Shown: positions 47,778 to 60,416 of the stretch, in pieces
Position numbering within the stretch: position 1 is the first letter of the stretch
How the letters are laid out: each line of letters starts with the position of its first letter
Source of the DNA: Cenococcum geophilum 1.58
Lineage: Eukaryota > Ascomycota > Dothideomycetes > Gloniales > Gloniaceae
NCBI GenBank assembly: GCA_001692895.1
Contig: KV748204.1
Location: 1-64,000 of the forward strand
Length of the DNA stretch: 64,000 bases
Direction of reading: 5' to 3'
Position numbers and translations under genes: made by a program
The notes under the pieces: generated by a model
Databases searched by the model: none
The model's input: only the letters and a program-made list of their open reading frames with translations
What the model was told of the DNA's origin: nothing

Positions 47778-49401
47778 GCCTTAAATATTTAATGTAACCG
47801 ACTATTGAGGCTGTTAATAAGTGAAAGGTAGGCTACCAATATAGTGCGAATGATGTAGTTATTAATATCATTTATAGCCTGTTTTTGCTTCTAGTATACG
47901 CGTAGATTGTCCTTATATTTAGCATAGAGCTAGTTGTAAGCAGTGAGCTGATTTAGGTCTAGCTTTGCTATTAATATAGCCGTAGGTAGTATATCCCTTA
48001 GTATAGGCCGACTTAGTAGTTCTAGCTTTAGAAGATCGTCTTTCTTCTTAAATAGGTTAATATACCACTATACCTCGTTAGTTTTAGCTATATCTTAGAT
48101 AATAAAGAACCATTAAATCCAATCGGATGGCTTATTAAGGATAAGGTTAATTTTTAATTTAGTAGAGGTTGTTATTTTTAAAATTTAATAGGTTAGGAAG
48201 GGTTTAGGTTAGGGTCTAGCTAGCGTCTTAGCAGAACCTTATTTGGATATTCCGAACTTTTAATTTAATTTATTAGTTTAGATTACCAAAATCTAAAATT
48301 TTGTTACGGGGAGCCCGATTAATAACCCCTACTAATAGCTCTAACTATGTCTAATTTTTAATTTATAAATTGGCAGATCTATAGGTAATAGTTATTATAA
48401 GTAGCTCTAAGTGCGGTATATATAATATCTTAACTATAGTGTAGAGAAGTTGTAGCTGCTAATATACGGTTCTAAGTATTCTTAAAGGTTACGTGACTTC
48501 TTATATAAGCGACATTTCCGCCCTTTAAAAAAATTAAAAAATTCCAAAAATTAATTAACGCTATAGATAGCAGCAATATTAATCCGGTAGTACTGCTAAT
48601 TCTCCCTATATACCATTATATATATATCTAACAGCTTTAGAAGCGGTAAGAAGGTAGGACAGATAGGGGGGTTAAAATTTAGAAAATTGGATTTTGCGGT
48701 TAAGCTGTTTAAAAGTTAGGAAACTAAGACGAATGCTACATTCTCCGCTTACCTCTAAGCTAGTATATAATTTCCTAATTAGGAAAAGTCGTTTATAAGT
48801 AGTTGCTGCTGCCTCCATATAAAATCTTCTTATTATACCTCTTTAGTCTTACTTATAGATGACTGAAATCGTTTTATATTAAACCTATATTTAAATATAA
48901 GCCCTAAAAGCTTCTTAACTCGTAAGATTGCTACATAGATTAGCCCGGCTGTCTTATCCTTTTCCTTAATATTTGGAACTACCTAGTTAAGTATTAGGCC
49001 CTAGCTTTTATATACAGTAAGAGCAAAAGCTAGAGTAATTAGAAATTAACGCCGTAAGTAAGAGCCTCTTATACCCTCCTACTTATAAAGTATAGAAAAT
49101 ATAGGGACGACCTTCTTACTATCCTACTAAGTGAATAGGGTAGGTCCGTTATACCTATTTACTATAACTAGTAGTAACTAAGGCTAATCCTTTTTAATAT
49201 CCGCGTGTCCCTTTTATATAATATCTTTAACTATACTAGTAGTACCGTTTACTAAGCCTAGTTTAACCCAGATATTCTATATTAGTATTACTTTCGCGCC
49301 AATATATAGGGCTAGATTCTCTATAGTATCGCACTAATTAGGAGTAACTTTCCGCGCACCTACACTAGTGTTAACTAACTTAATAGCTACTACTGGCTGT
49401 A

Positions 49402-49594
49402 TGTCACGGGACGGGGGCAGTGGCTACAAAGCGTATGTATTCGAGGAGTCTACAAGACGTTGCGCGATCGATCGTAAGGGTCGAGGGCGTAAGGAGGTGA
49501 TATACCTACGCGTAGCTGACATAAGCTGTACGCGAGGTGTACGCGAGAGCACGGGGCTCTCCTATAGAGGCCCCTGCGGTGGGGTTCCGTGACA
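49402..49594. mobile_element. Solo LTR inside the Helitron helicase
   Basis: This 193-bp sequence begins tgtcacgggacgg and ends ttccgtgaca, and is flanked by the perfect duplication ctgta (49397-49401 and 49595-49599). It is GC-rich and shows no RIP, in sharp contrast to the surrounding helicase gene. It is single and below the size usually hit by RIP. The open frame across it is chance. Confidence 0.92.
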
Positions 49595-52119
49595 CTGTAA
49601 AAGATCGCGAAGCTAAATAGTGTTATACTTACCTATAGTAGCGCGTGTACTATATAGCCGAATTGCGTTATTAAAGCCCGCAACCTTATTAGTAGATAGG
49701 CCCTGCTTATACCTAGTTAAAAGAAGCTTTTAGGTTAAATTACTTATAGAATCACTACGTAGCTCCGCGAGGGCGGTCCTAAATGTAGAGCTCTTAGCGT
49801 TATCACTGCCCTGCCACATAACTTAATTTAGGACAGTAGTTTAGTTAATCGCCTTATAGGCTTCCTTTCTATAGCTGGCGAGCTCTAACGGCCTAGCGGG
49901 TAAATTACTATATAAGGCCGCCTGACCTATAGGGGGAAGCTAATGGAAATCGCCTACTAGCAAGATGTTTAAGCCTCTAAAGTAGTCGTTATTATACACA
50001 GGGTAGATTTAATGGAGGCGGCGATTAATCTAGGCCAAATATACTTACCTAATTATAGATTTCTCATTAAGGATAAGATAGTAAATATCCTTAAAAGCTT
50101 GTTATAGAGGCGTAAGACTAGCAGCAGGCAATTTCTCAAAGGGGCAATTTACTAGTAACCTTAATAGTTCGTACGTAGTTCTACCGTTAATATTAAAGAC
50201 AACTACTCTAGTAGGGGCGGCTCGAACCAATAGTAACGGCTTATTATTAGACATGGCTATATTATAGAGCGTAGTAGATAGAATAGTAATAAGATAACAC
50301 TTACCGGTTCCTGCCTCTCTATTAATGTTAATCTATAGTAGGGGGGGGCTAAGGCCCGCTTAGATCTGCCTGTAGTAATTAACTACAACATTATAGATAT
50401 AACGCTAACCTAGTTATAAGGAGGATGGAGTTGCTATTTAGAATAGGCGGCTCTATAGTAGAGGCTATAGCCATACTTCCTGCCAATAAGTCCTCTTATT
50501 AAGCTCTGGGTACGTACCCCGATATATACTCCAGTTATAGTTATAATTAAGCTCCCTATTACTAAGCCTGTTAGGATCCTTAAGTTTAACTCCGTTAGTA
50601 TTTTAAATGCGGGCATATAGGGCCTTAAAGGACTGATATAGCTCCAAGTCGTCTGCGAAATCGCCCTCAAACTCATTAATATTATTAGTAGTTTCGCGAC
50701 CTTCCTCTAATTTCTAATTATAGAAGTAGTTAGGCGGGTGCTAATAAGAGTTAACGTAAGCCTAATAGGAAGCCATATAATTAGGGGCCCCAAATCTATT
50801 AGTATAAGTAGCTACTTCCTTATACTTCCTTTACGGGTAATAAAGAATAAGCTTTATACGGTAGAACTTAGGATACTATAAATAGGAACGATCGCCGTTA
50901 TATCGCGGAAAGTACAATATAACTTAAGGCCTTGCTCTTAGCCAACGCTTATAAGTAAAGTAATTAAAATAGAGCAGAAAATTAAGAAAAGTAACATCCT
51001 CTACCCTATCTAGGCGGCGCTTATATTTCTTATAGTTAGACAGTCCGCACCCTCTTAGTTGCCTATTATTAAGCTTATATATAGCGCTTTAATCGTCCTC
51101 CTAGCGGTAGTCTAAAGTTACTATATTCCTAAAGCCTTTATAAAGGGGAATATTAAGAAGCAAATGGCAGACCTCCTACGCTAACTAATTATGTTTAGCA
51201 ATAAGCTTATTTATAAACCTAGCCATAACCGAACTAAAGGCATAAAGGCTATTAACGTACGGCTGTACTAATTAGAGTAACTCCTAATAGGAAGTTAACT
51301 TCTTCTCTTCCTTACTGCAATATTTGCCTATATAGTTAACTATTACTAATATACTTATAGCGGGTGACGTATTAATATTCGCCATCTACGCCAATATTAT
51401 AGCTGCATTATAACTATTAAGAAGCTTATTATTACGCTACGGACAGAACGTCTAGTAATGTGGATTTTAATCCTTTAATATAGCAGCCTTATTACGGAGA
51501 GAGCGTGGAAAATAAAAGCGGCACTCCTTTACTCTAGTAGAGCCTTTCTTTAATCTTAAGCAGTAAGATTTAGTGCAATTACAGTGCCGTTAAAATCGAT
51601 TAAGGCAGGCAGTAAAAAGCTTACTAGTGTTAAGGTGTTCTTTATAGCCGAGAGCAGAAGGATATTAAAGATTGGGAGGTCTAGATTAATCAGGATTTAT
51701 TACAGATATAAAAGTAGCCTAGTACTTAGCAAAAGCCGCCCTTAATTCACCAGTTAACAGATCTGGCCTTAGGGCTATTAAACTCCATAAAAAGCTATAT
51801 ATATAGCCGCTACCTCGTACCTACCACTTATATCGGGACTAAAAGTCAGTACTATTAAATAGGCCTATAAGCACGTGCTTCCTAAACAGATTAAAGTGGC
51901 GATATAGCTAGTAAGTAGCAATATGCGGATTATTATTAAGATTTTAAGAAGCAATCTAGTAGCGCTAAGCCTTATTAGTAGCCTTATATTTATTAAATTA
52001 AGGCATATAAGAGTATAGATTATGCCAATGTAGATTAGTAGCGCTAAGTGTAAAGAATAAAGACCCGCTCTTAATATTCTCAGTATAAGCCGTAAGCTTA
52101 TTTCTCTTCTGCCTCTAGT

Positions 52120-52303
52120 TGTTAGATAATCTGTATTCTCTGTGGCGTAGGACGTACACGAGTTACGTGCACGGGGCACGTGCATTATAAATCTCTTTAT
52201 AGAGCCCTAGGGGCCCTAGGTCAACTAAGAAAAAGACACGATCAAGATTATCAATCAATTAACCCATTTCATCAATGAATAGCTCTATATGCATTATCTG
52301 ACA
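52120..52303 (+). repeat. 5' LTR of the Copia element
   Basis: It begins tgttagataatctg and ends attatctgaca, and is little mutated compared with its partner. It carries a small palindrome acgtgc...gcacgt at 52165-52181 containing a CACGTG box at 52177-52182, and a TATA-like ttataaat at 52185, a plausible promoter core. Confidence 0.93.
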
Positions 52304-52589
52304 GTTATAAGCCCGGTCCGCCGACATAAGAAGCTATTCAACTATTACTCAATTATTTGAAGAAATTCTACCTCATCGTTAGACTCTGACACCTCATTGT
52401 CACAAGACGACCCTGATTGAAATCCTACCTCAATTATCACAGGACGAGATTCCACGAGTTTCCACGAGATTTTACGAGATTCTACCTCATCGTCAAAGGA
52501 CGATCCTGACGATAAGGACGATCCTGCGACAAGGACGATCCTAACGACAAAAATACCATTTTAATTCCTATCTGCCTATTAGTCAAATG

Positions 52590-55500
52590 ACTCCACCGAT
52601 GTCGAGGTCGTCTACTACAATCATCCTTAATAAGCTAGAAGACTGGGAGCAATGGATCTGGCAACTATAAGCCCTCGTAAACAAATGAATTTAGGCCCAC
52701 GTTGACCTAGCTAAGGAAGCACCTTAATAAGGTCTACTATAAGAACCACCCTATCCAGAAGTTATAGATTTTAATAAGAATGCAACCTTATATATACAGC
52801 TCTTAACGAATTAGTAGAAAGCGTATGATAATAGCAGACGATACTACGACCAGGATATGAAGTATTTCCTAAGATAGGAAGATCATCTTCAACAAATCCG
52901 CACCTAGATTACGTCCATAGTATTAATTTAGAAGAAGTTGCTGCTTAACCCTTCCCTTATAGTTAAAGAATGGTTAACTTACTTAAAAGAAGACACTAAG
53001 CCCTTAAAGAACTTTATAATAAGGAAGGTATAAATATAGTATATAGAATTACTTAAGGGACTTAAGTAGATAAAGGTTACCCTATAGCTTAACCGATGGG
53101 AATATATAATAAAGATGGTAGAGAAGTACGACCTTCTATAAATAACTAATAGGATCTGGCTTATAGACCTTATAAATACAATACGACCTATAAGCGAAAC
53201 CTATTTTGTTATATATACTAAATAGGCAAATAATACCGAAAAGGCTTACTTATTAGAATACCGTAAAGTAGTAATAGAGCTATAGGAAGCATTTACAAAC
53301 CTTTTAAAAGCCGTACTATCCTTAACTACTAGAGGGAGTATATTTAATATAAACTTCGCAGGAGAGTCTAAAGAGGATATCTCTATTACTGCTAAGGTCT
53401 AAAAGGGAAGAGGGAATAGCTTATTTCGCAGTCGAAAAAGGGCAGGGATAAATTTAACTAAAGAGATGTTTTTTAAGAAGTTAAAGAATCCTAAAATGCC
53501 TGGTATGCGATATAAGGGGATATACCCTTCCTAACTGTTGGTATTTATTTAAGTGCAAGAGGCCTAAAGGATTTAATGCCGAGGGTATACGTATAAAGAA
53601 GGTGCGTAAAAAGGTAGAGTACGATAAGGATTTAGCTGCCTAAGTAGAACGACTTAAGCTTAAGGAATTAGATGCTGACAAAGCTTAATAACAATAGGAC
53701 GAAAGCCAAGAGATAGTTAAGATTAAGGGAGAAGCTAATGCAATATTCCTAGAATCGTATTATACCGGTTAACTCTATTTACTAAAGCTATTAACTATTC
53801 TTAACTTAGGAACCACTCTTTATATCTTTAATAACCTTTCTTATTTCTATAACTTTAGGAAAGCTTTAAGATACGAATACATTATCGCCGGTAGCTTAGA
53901 AGTGCCTATACTAGGCTACGGTAATATTACTGTCTAAGTTATAAAACCAAATAAGAGTAAGGGAATCCTATATCTTAAGGACGTTGCCTTTTATACGGAC
54001 TTTAATATAAATCTAGTGTTGTTCCGTCTACTTTAAAAATAAGGGTACTACTAGGATAATAAAGGAGATAACAATTTTCTAGTTTGGAAGGATAACACAA
54101 TCCTATATTAAATGGAAGAACGTTATAGATAATAGACTATTAAGTATATACGACTAGGAAGTCTATTAGCGTTTAATATAAGCTAACTGCTACGCCGTTA
54201 ATGGAAGCGTAGAGTATCGTTAAGAGACATTCGTCTAGATGCGAAAGGTAATATATAACTATAGTACCTGCGTCTAGGTTATCTAGGACCTATAAGCCTT
54301 TATTATTTAGGTGTTAACGCCCTAGGGGTTAAGCTTTAAGGCCCTAGGACGACGGAATGTTAACACTATAGCCTCGCTAAAATTAAGCGTTAGGTCTTAC
54401 GAAGGTTCTTAAAATAGAAAATTAATAAACCCTATCTTAACCTCTATATTAACTAGACTAACCTTAAGGAAGCGTATACTGGATTTATACAAGTTATACT
54501 TATCCACAACACCTACTTAGGAAAATCCTTCCTGTATTTTATAACAACGCACGGTAAGAAGAAGGAGACACTATAAGTGCTTAAAGATTTTATCTAGTAG
54601 ATTTATCTGAGGTATAACCTTAAAGTTAATACTATTAGATTAGATAACGAGCTAGGTAAAAGGAGAACCCTTAAATGGTTATAGACCTAAGGGATTATAT
54701 TTAAGCCTTCGGCGCCTTATATATAAGCTTAAAATAGTACCACCGAACGCTTAGGGGGTATAATTATTAAGAAAGCACGTGTAATGAGAATTGCTGCTAA
54801 TCTACCACATAATCTATGGGACGAGATAGTTAACTATATAGTCTACCTTCGAGATTAAACGCTACGGGAAAGTAACGGTTGGAAATCGCTATATAAGAGG
54901 TTCTATACCTTCCTAGCTAATAGGAGATTAAGAAAGCCGCAACTAGCGCACCTAAAAGCCTACGGCTATAGGGCGTACGCGATAACGTCAGACGCCTAGC
55001 TAAAAAAGAAAAGGCTAAGCAAGCTAGATCCGTAAGCCCATATCGGCTACCTTATCGGCTATAACTCTACTAATATCTATAGGATTTAGATCCTATATAA
55101 GGGTATCGTTATCTCTACTAGGGATATTATCTTTAATAAAAAGATATTCTTTGACGGTAAGTAAACGGATATCTTAAAGGATCTATACGCTGAGTTAGAT
55201 ACGCTAATTAAGAAGATTTAACTTCCTAATACCTAGACTTAGAATAAGGTCCTTCTGAAAGACGATAACGAAGTATTTAAACCGTCAATTTAAGAGGAAG
55301 ACGACGACGCCGATAATAAGCTAGTGCGAACCTTTAATAAGTTAGCAGATCTTAAGCTTATAAGAGCTCTTAAAGATATATATCGTACACTACCTCTAAC
55401 GGAAGAAGACGAAGAATCTCTATGTGCCTTTTACGTTAAGTATTTAACAAAGTTAGATGTATAAGGTACTAATTAGGACATTATTAGCCGAGTAGGAGAT

Positions 55501-57480
55501 GGGTTTTACACTTAGGGGGTGTTTAATAACTTGGTTAAAGACTTATTTAAGGAAGCCTGTAATAATAGGTTTAAAGACTTTATTACTAAAAGGATTACCT
55601 TAGCCTATTACGGCGCCTTTTTAGCAGGAAGAAAGTTTAACCTTAATAGTTAACTTAACGACAGCAAGCTAAAATTAGGTAAAATACGTAATGTTAGATT
55701 ATAAAGGAAGAACTTACCTCTGCTACCTTAGTCGATCCGCGACCTTAATACGCATCCTCTTTAAGATTATTTCTAAGAGGCTTAACGAGCCTATCTCCAA
55801 TCTCATTATTAAATAAGGTTATTTTAAGAAATAGATAAGAAGTAAGTAAAGGGACAGCAGGTCCTTAGCTTAATGTAGGTATTCGTCTATAAGACAGATA
55901 AGTACGGATTCCTTTAGAAATATAAGGCACGCTTAGTAGTATATAGAAATTAATAGGCCCCAGGAGACCTACCTATAAGAGCTACTATATTAGCTAGTAC
56001 GACCTTCTAAACCCTAATGGCGATTACCGCAAAATTCGACCTAGAGATGACATAGATATAGTTAACGCGTTTATCTATTGCGATCTCGACGAGGTTATCT
56101 ATATAAAGCTACTACTAGGGTTTAATAAAGGAAAGACAGACAAAGTACTGCGCTTAAGAAAAGCCCTTTACGGACTATAACGATCACCACTATTATAGTA
56201 AAAGAACCTTACGAGCTTCTTAAACGAATTAGGTTTTAAAGAGGTTCCTTAAAAGCTATACATTATACTAAAAGGTGGAATAGTCGTCTTCTTCTATATT
56301 AATAATATTGTCTTCTACTACTAAAAGATAGATAAAAAGAAAGCTTAAGAAGCGATTAAGGAGCTGAGCAAGGAATACTAGATAAGTACCCTTAGAGAGC
56401 TAAAATGGTTCCTAGGAATCTATATACTACGCAATTGTAGCTAAAGGCTCCTATAGCTATCCTAGGAAGCCTATATTAAGAAGATAGCTAATTAGTATAA
56501 GATAGATCTTAAAGGGCGTCTTCTAGATACTCCTATAGTAGAATTAAAACTCCTCCCTATTAATTACCAATTAATCCGTCTAATGCGTCCGTCCCCTAAT
56601 ATAGACCTACTAGTTCGTCCTAAATCCCTACTAGCTTCTACGATACTATATTAAAGAAAAATGGGTTCAGTACTCTATATAGCCACTATAACGCGTCTAA
56701 ATATTGCTTTTACAGTATCACGGCTGGTAAGGTTTAATTAGAACCTAAGCTAAGAGCACTATAAAATGGCAGATAGAGTAATCTAGTACCTATATAGCAC
56801 GAGGAGCAGAGCAATCTACTATAGAGGAGATAAGGAAGGAATAAACGGTAGAGGGAGAGATAAAGGAATACGCGACAAAGGACGAGACAACAGAAGGGAC
56901 GGTAGAGGTAAAGCGCAATCATTTATCTATGCTAGCGATGCATTATTTACAGACAACTCTATTAATAGAAAGAGCTCGCAAGGATATATTATAAAGCTAT
57001 TTAGGGGACTAATCGCCTAAAGAGCAAATAAGCAGAATATGGTGACGACGTTAAGTACAGAAGCTAAGTTATTAGCCCTATTACAGACAGCAAAGGAAGC
57101 TATCTTTATTAGTAGGCTGTTTAAAGTAATAACGTTATAGCTAAATAAGCCCTTAATTATTAAATGTAATAATACCTAGACGCTCTAACTAATTATAGAA
57201 AATACGGTAAAGCTAATTACGAAGCTCCGACACGTTAACATCTATTAATACTAGCTACGTTAGGAATACGCAATAAGACGAGTACGATTTCAATAGATAG
57301 TAACGAAGGAGATAATTGCCGATGGACTTATAAAGGCCCTGCCTAAGCAGAGGTTTTAAAGCTTCATTAATATAATTGGAATAGTGGATATTAAGGAGCA
57401 GCTGAATAAGGAGAAGCAATTGGAGGACCTAAGGGAGAAGATTAGAGCGAGACGGAAGGATTTAGATGAGATTACAGCTT
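52590..57480 (+). pseudogene. Gag-pol fossil of the Copia element
   Basis: Gag lies near 52590-53600, with a Cys/Trp-bearing zinc-binding-like segment near 53510-53580. The integrase core is very clear near 54700-54850, recognised by its Pro-Ser-Ala-Pro-Tyr block and the following Arg-Ile-Ala-Ala-Asn-Leu-Pro. Reverse transcriptase lies near 55880-56650, with Ala-Leu-Tyr-Gly-Leu at about 56165. RNase H lies near 56930-57330. A Lys/Glu-rich tail ends near 57480. The frame is broken. Confidence 0.85.
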
Positions 57481-57549
57481 AATTGACGCATTGACGGACA
57501 CGAGAAGGTGGTTAGCTTCGTCCTTAACCAGGTCGAAGCTAAGGGGGTG

Positions 57550-57733
57550 TATTAGATAATCTGTATTCTCTGTGGCGTAGGACGTGCACAAGTTACGTAT
57601 ACGGGGCACGTGCTTTGTAAATCTCTTTATAGAGCCCTAGGGGCCCTAGGTTAACCAAGAAAAAGACACGATTAAGATCATTAATTAATTAACCCATTTT
57701 ATTAATAAATAGCTCTATATGCATTATCTGACA
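57550..57733 (+). repeat. 3' LTR of the Copia element
   Basis: Same length as 52120-52303, with about fifteen transitions relative to it, mostly C-to-T and G-to-A. Confidence 0.93.
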
Positions 57734-58989
57734 CTAGTAAGGTCTAGTACCCTTAAGGTTCCGTATATACTATATAATGTTATTTAGTAACTAGCTACCT
57801 CTATTGCCATTTATAAGATTACTAAACTTATCTAAAGATAGACTATTCTTATTTAATCGGCCGTAAAGGAAGCGGGTAGCGTTAAGGGCTTACTCTCTTA
57901 TAATCTAATTAAACACATAATAGCGAAATAAGGGGTAGTGGCTAAACCAACCGTCCTAATACTTAAGCATATACTTGGCGTACGTAGCTAGGGTAACCGT
58001 ACGGCTTTATGGCATATTAAAATCGGCTTTACTATAAGGAAACAGAGTAGGAAAGGCGCCGCGTATAATGAAACTAGCTGATCGCTTAGAGAGAGGTGTT
58101 TGTCGCATAGTAGGAACCTCTAAACCCACTTATAGGTCTTATTAGTATTAAACCTCGCGACTTAAAAGCTCTAATTTATTAAGGTTAGGCACTAGATTAG
58201 AAACTAAAGTATCTAGTACATTGTTATTAAATTCACCGTCCAGTATATTACTGCTAAGCTCGGTAGGTAAAGGATTAATAGTAGGAGGACATTATATAGG
58301 AGCAGTAGGGTAAGCCGTCGGGCTACTAGAATTAGACTCCGACTTATTAATATAAGGTAGCTAATTTAATATAGAGCTATTTTCGGGTAAGCTAGTAATC
58401 TAGGTGCTATATATTTTAATATTGCGATAATTAGGATAATTAAGCTTTAAAAAGTAAAGCCACTATACTATAGCAGAGCGCCTTATAGTATACCGCTTAG
58501 TAAACCGCCAACTTAGGTATTTACTACCCTCTACTATTATAGGCCTCACGACCAGTATATTAAGTTTAGTAGGTAGCCATAGTAGCTACCTCTAAGTCTT
58601 TAGTGTGTTCTAGCCAAAGTAGCAGACGTGGCTAGTATAGTGATGTTACTAGCCGCGTACACGCACGACTTGCAGATAAACATATATACGCGCAATTAGA
58701 AGCTCCTCTACCGCGGTAAGTATAGGTAGGAAGCCAGGAATAGGCCCCAGATTGAGCCCGTTGCTTTCACCAAATAGGGGGAAAAGGGTTAAATATTTAA
58801 GGCTATTAGCGTCCTTAATGCAGGCTTTATATATACCTATATTATTACCCTCCGTAGCTAGGCCCATTTAGAACCACTACTCCTTATAACAACTGCACGT
58901 CTCTATATATTCGGCCTATAGTATACTCCTAAACTTCTTAATTCGCTCCCAATTAACAGCTAAAATAGGTAGTAGTGTAGTTATAGTCA

Positions 58990-59124
58990 GAGCTTGCCGT
59001 AAGGGAGCTTACCGTAAGGGAGCTTGCCGTAAGGGAGCTTGCTATAAGGGAGCTTGCCGTAAGGGAGCTTGCCGTAAGGGAGCTTACCATAAGGGAGCTT
59101 GCTACGAGGGGGCTTGCTATAAGG
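58990..59124 (-). repeat. 15-bp tandem repeat, nine units, in the Helitron gene
   Basis: Nine units of gagcttgccgtaagg stand head to tail. On the minus strand this encodes a Leu-Thr-Ala-Ser-Ser repeat in the N-terminal, poorly conserved part of RepHel. The unit is a multiple of three, so unit number can vary without a frameshift. It is not a CRISPR array: there are no spacers. Confidence 0.92.
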
Positions 59125-59987
59125 AAGGTAGTATTAGTAGTAGAGTAGATATTAGTGGTAGAGTAGGTATAGGAGCTAGTTCTAGTAAGGACGTATTTAG
59201 GCTATTTAGAGTGCCTCTTCTACTATATAGAGCTTTATCTGTGGTATATAGCGGAGGAGTAGGCAAGTAAGCCCGCCGATTAAGAATACGGTACTCCCGT
59301 TATATTGCCCTAATTATCTTCCGCCATTAAGCTATTTTAGGGGTATCTTAACTGTTCTAGCCGCAAGGCAGGAAGGTGTTCTTAGTATTAATTTTAGGTA
59401 GAGTAGTTCGCTAGTGCCTTATAGGACAATTATTAGTAGTAGAACCTAACTCTATAAGAGCTCTCCGCTTAGAGGCCTATAAAAGTAAGTAGAAGTAGAA
59501 GTAATATATAGGGAAAACGCGCCTTTGACCAATATAACTGGTAGAGCTTTAAAAGCCTTTTTAAAGGGCCGTCTTTAACAAAGTTAAGGCGGGGCTTATA
59601 GATATAACACTTGCTATACTTAATAACAGTAGGATTTGCCATATTTATAATATATATAGCAGTATTAATAGAGGTGTTAACAAAAAGGAAGGTACAATAC
59701 TAAGATATTTTAATGTTTGTCACGTGGAGTCTGCCATAACTTACCGCCCGCACCTTTTTTCTAACTAATTAGAAGCCGGCTCTCTAACTAATTAAAAGCT
59801 AGCTTAGCGGGACTTTAAATTCTAGGACCCCCTAACCCAAATATATAGACTACTTGTACCTTAGGTTAATAAAGTAAGGTCTCTCTAAGCTTAATATTAT
59901 AGAACACTTCTGTAATATCTTATTATAAGGGATATTATTATAGACACCTTAAGTTGCCCTTAGGATAACCCCTAAATACCCCTTAAA

Positions 59988-60191
59988 TATTACGGCACTA
60001 GCAGAACTTAGTAGAACTTTGCGGTTACGTAACTAGAGGACCGCATAAAAGAACCCTTCTTTAACTAGCGCTACTCTCCTTCTCCTTTCCTTTCTCTAGC
60101 TTTAGATTCTCGTTTATAAATAATCCAATTATATAGGCTTGTACACGTCCTTCTTGCTATACTTATATCTCGATTAACTAAGTCACTAACA
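59988..60191 (+). repeat. 5' LTR of the second A-family copy
   Basis: It begins tattacggcactag and ends gtcactaaca. On its left, 59870-59987 is a short unassigned piece between it and the Helitron's 5' end. Confidence 0.88.
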
Positions 60192-60416
60192 TTATCTAAA
60201 GCTCACTCTACTCTTTCTTCTTAAGAAGGAACTTAAATATATCTACAAGACTATAAATAGGATAAGAATACAGAATAAGACCCTAAAAACATCACCAAAA
60301 CTATAAGGACAGGACCTAAAAGAAAAGAATAGAACCCTAAGGAAAGGACCTATAAGACACGCACAGACTAGAACCCCTAAAGAAATTACCTAGAATTAAC
60401 TAATAACCCTACTACC

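Larger units (their letters stand above)
52120..57733 (+). mobile_element. Copia LTR retrotransposon inside the Helitron
   Basis: LTRs of 184 bp at 52120-52303 and 57550-57733 are flanked by the perfect duplication ctagt (52115-52119 and 57734-57738). A purine tract aagctaaggggg lies just before the right LTR. Domain order is gag, integrase, reverse transcriptase, RNase H, which is the Ty1/Copia order. It is whole by its ends, 5.6 kb, and broken by RIP at a few dozen places by rough count, fewer than in the Gypsy elements. Confidence 0.96.
48780..59642 (-). pseudogene. Helitron RepHel (HUH endonuclease plus Pif1-type helicase)
   Basis: The likely start is an ATG at 59642, followed by a Cys-x2-Cys-like pair now partly mutated. 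A five-residue repeat lies at 58990-59124. The Helitron-like N-terminal domain spans about 58070-57740 and is cut by Copia right after a Thr-Arg-Pro-Tyr motif; it resumes at 52119. The nuclease H-x-H motif, expected after Gly-Ser-Gly, reads Tyr-Ile-Tyr at about 51796-51804, both changes fitting CAT to TAT. The catalytic-tyrosine region (Lys-Tyr-Cys-Ser-Lys-Glu-Glu) lies near 51305-51335. The helicase has Walker A with Gly-Thr-Gly-Lys at about 50294-50320, a motif II reading Asn-Glu for Asp-Glu near 50060, and a Gly-Asp-Phe-His motif with a TAG after it near 49930-49954. The C-terminal helicase motifs lie near 48860-49020. It is dead. When intact it would nick, unwind and transfer one strand. 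Confidence 0.88.
47726..59869 (-). mobile_element. Helitron rolling-circle transposon, interrupted by Copia and a solo LTR
   Basis: The element reads right to left. Its 5' end at 59869 follows an A and would start tc before one RIP transition. Its 3' end is placed at 47726, where a strong hairpin (47740-47777) is followed about 12 bases later by ttag and then T, fitting the ctag-T end of Helitrons. One long gene for Rep plus helicase lies between. Without the Copia element (52120-57733) and the solo LTR (49402-49594) it is about 6.3 kb. RIP has broken the gene in many places. Confidence 0.88.

Noticed and set aside
49368-49592. 74-codon open frame
   Set aside because: Falls across a solo LTR and its flank; open only because the LTR is GC-rich.
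51865-52185. 106-codon Leu/Ile-rich open frame on the minus strand
   Set aside because: It is an alternative frame of the Helitron gene and runs into the Copia LTR.
58990-59124. Possible CRISPR array or telomere-like repeat
   Set aside because: Head-to-tail 15-bp units without spacers, in frame with a Helitron gene; no ttaggg-type telomere repeat occurs.
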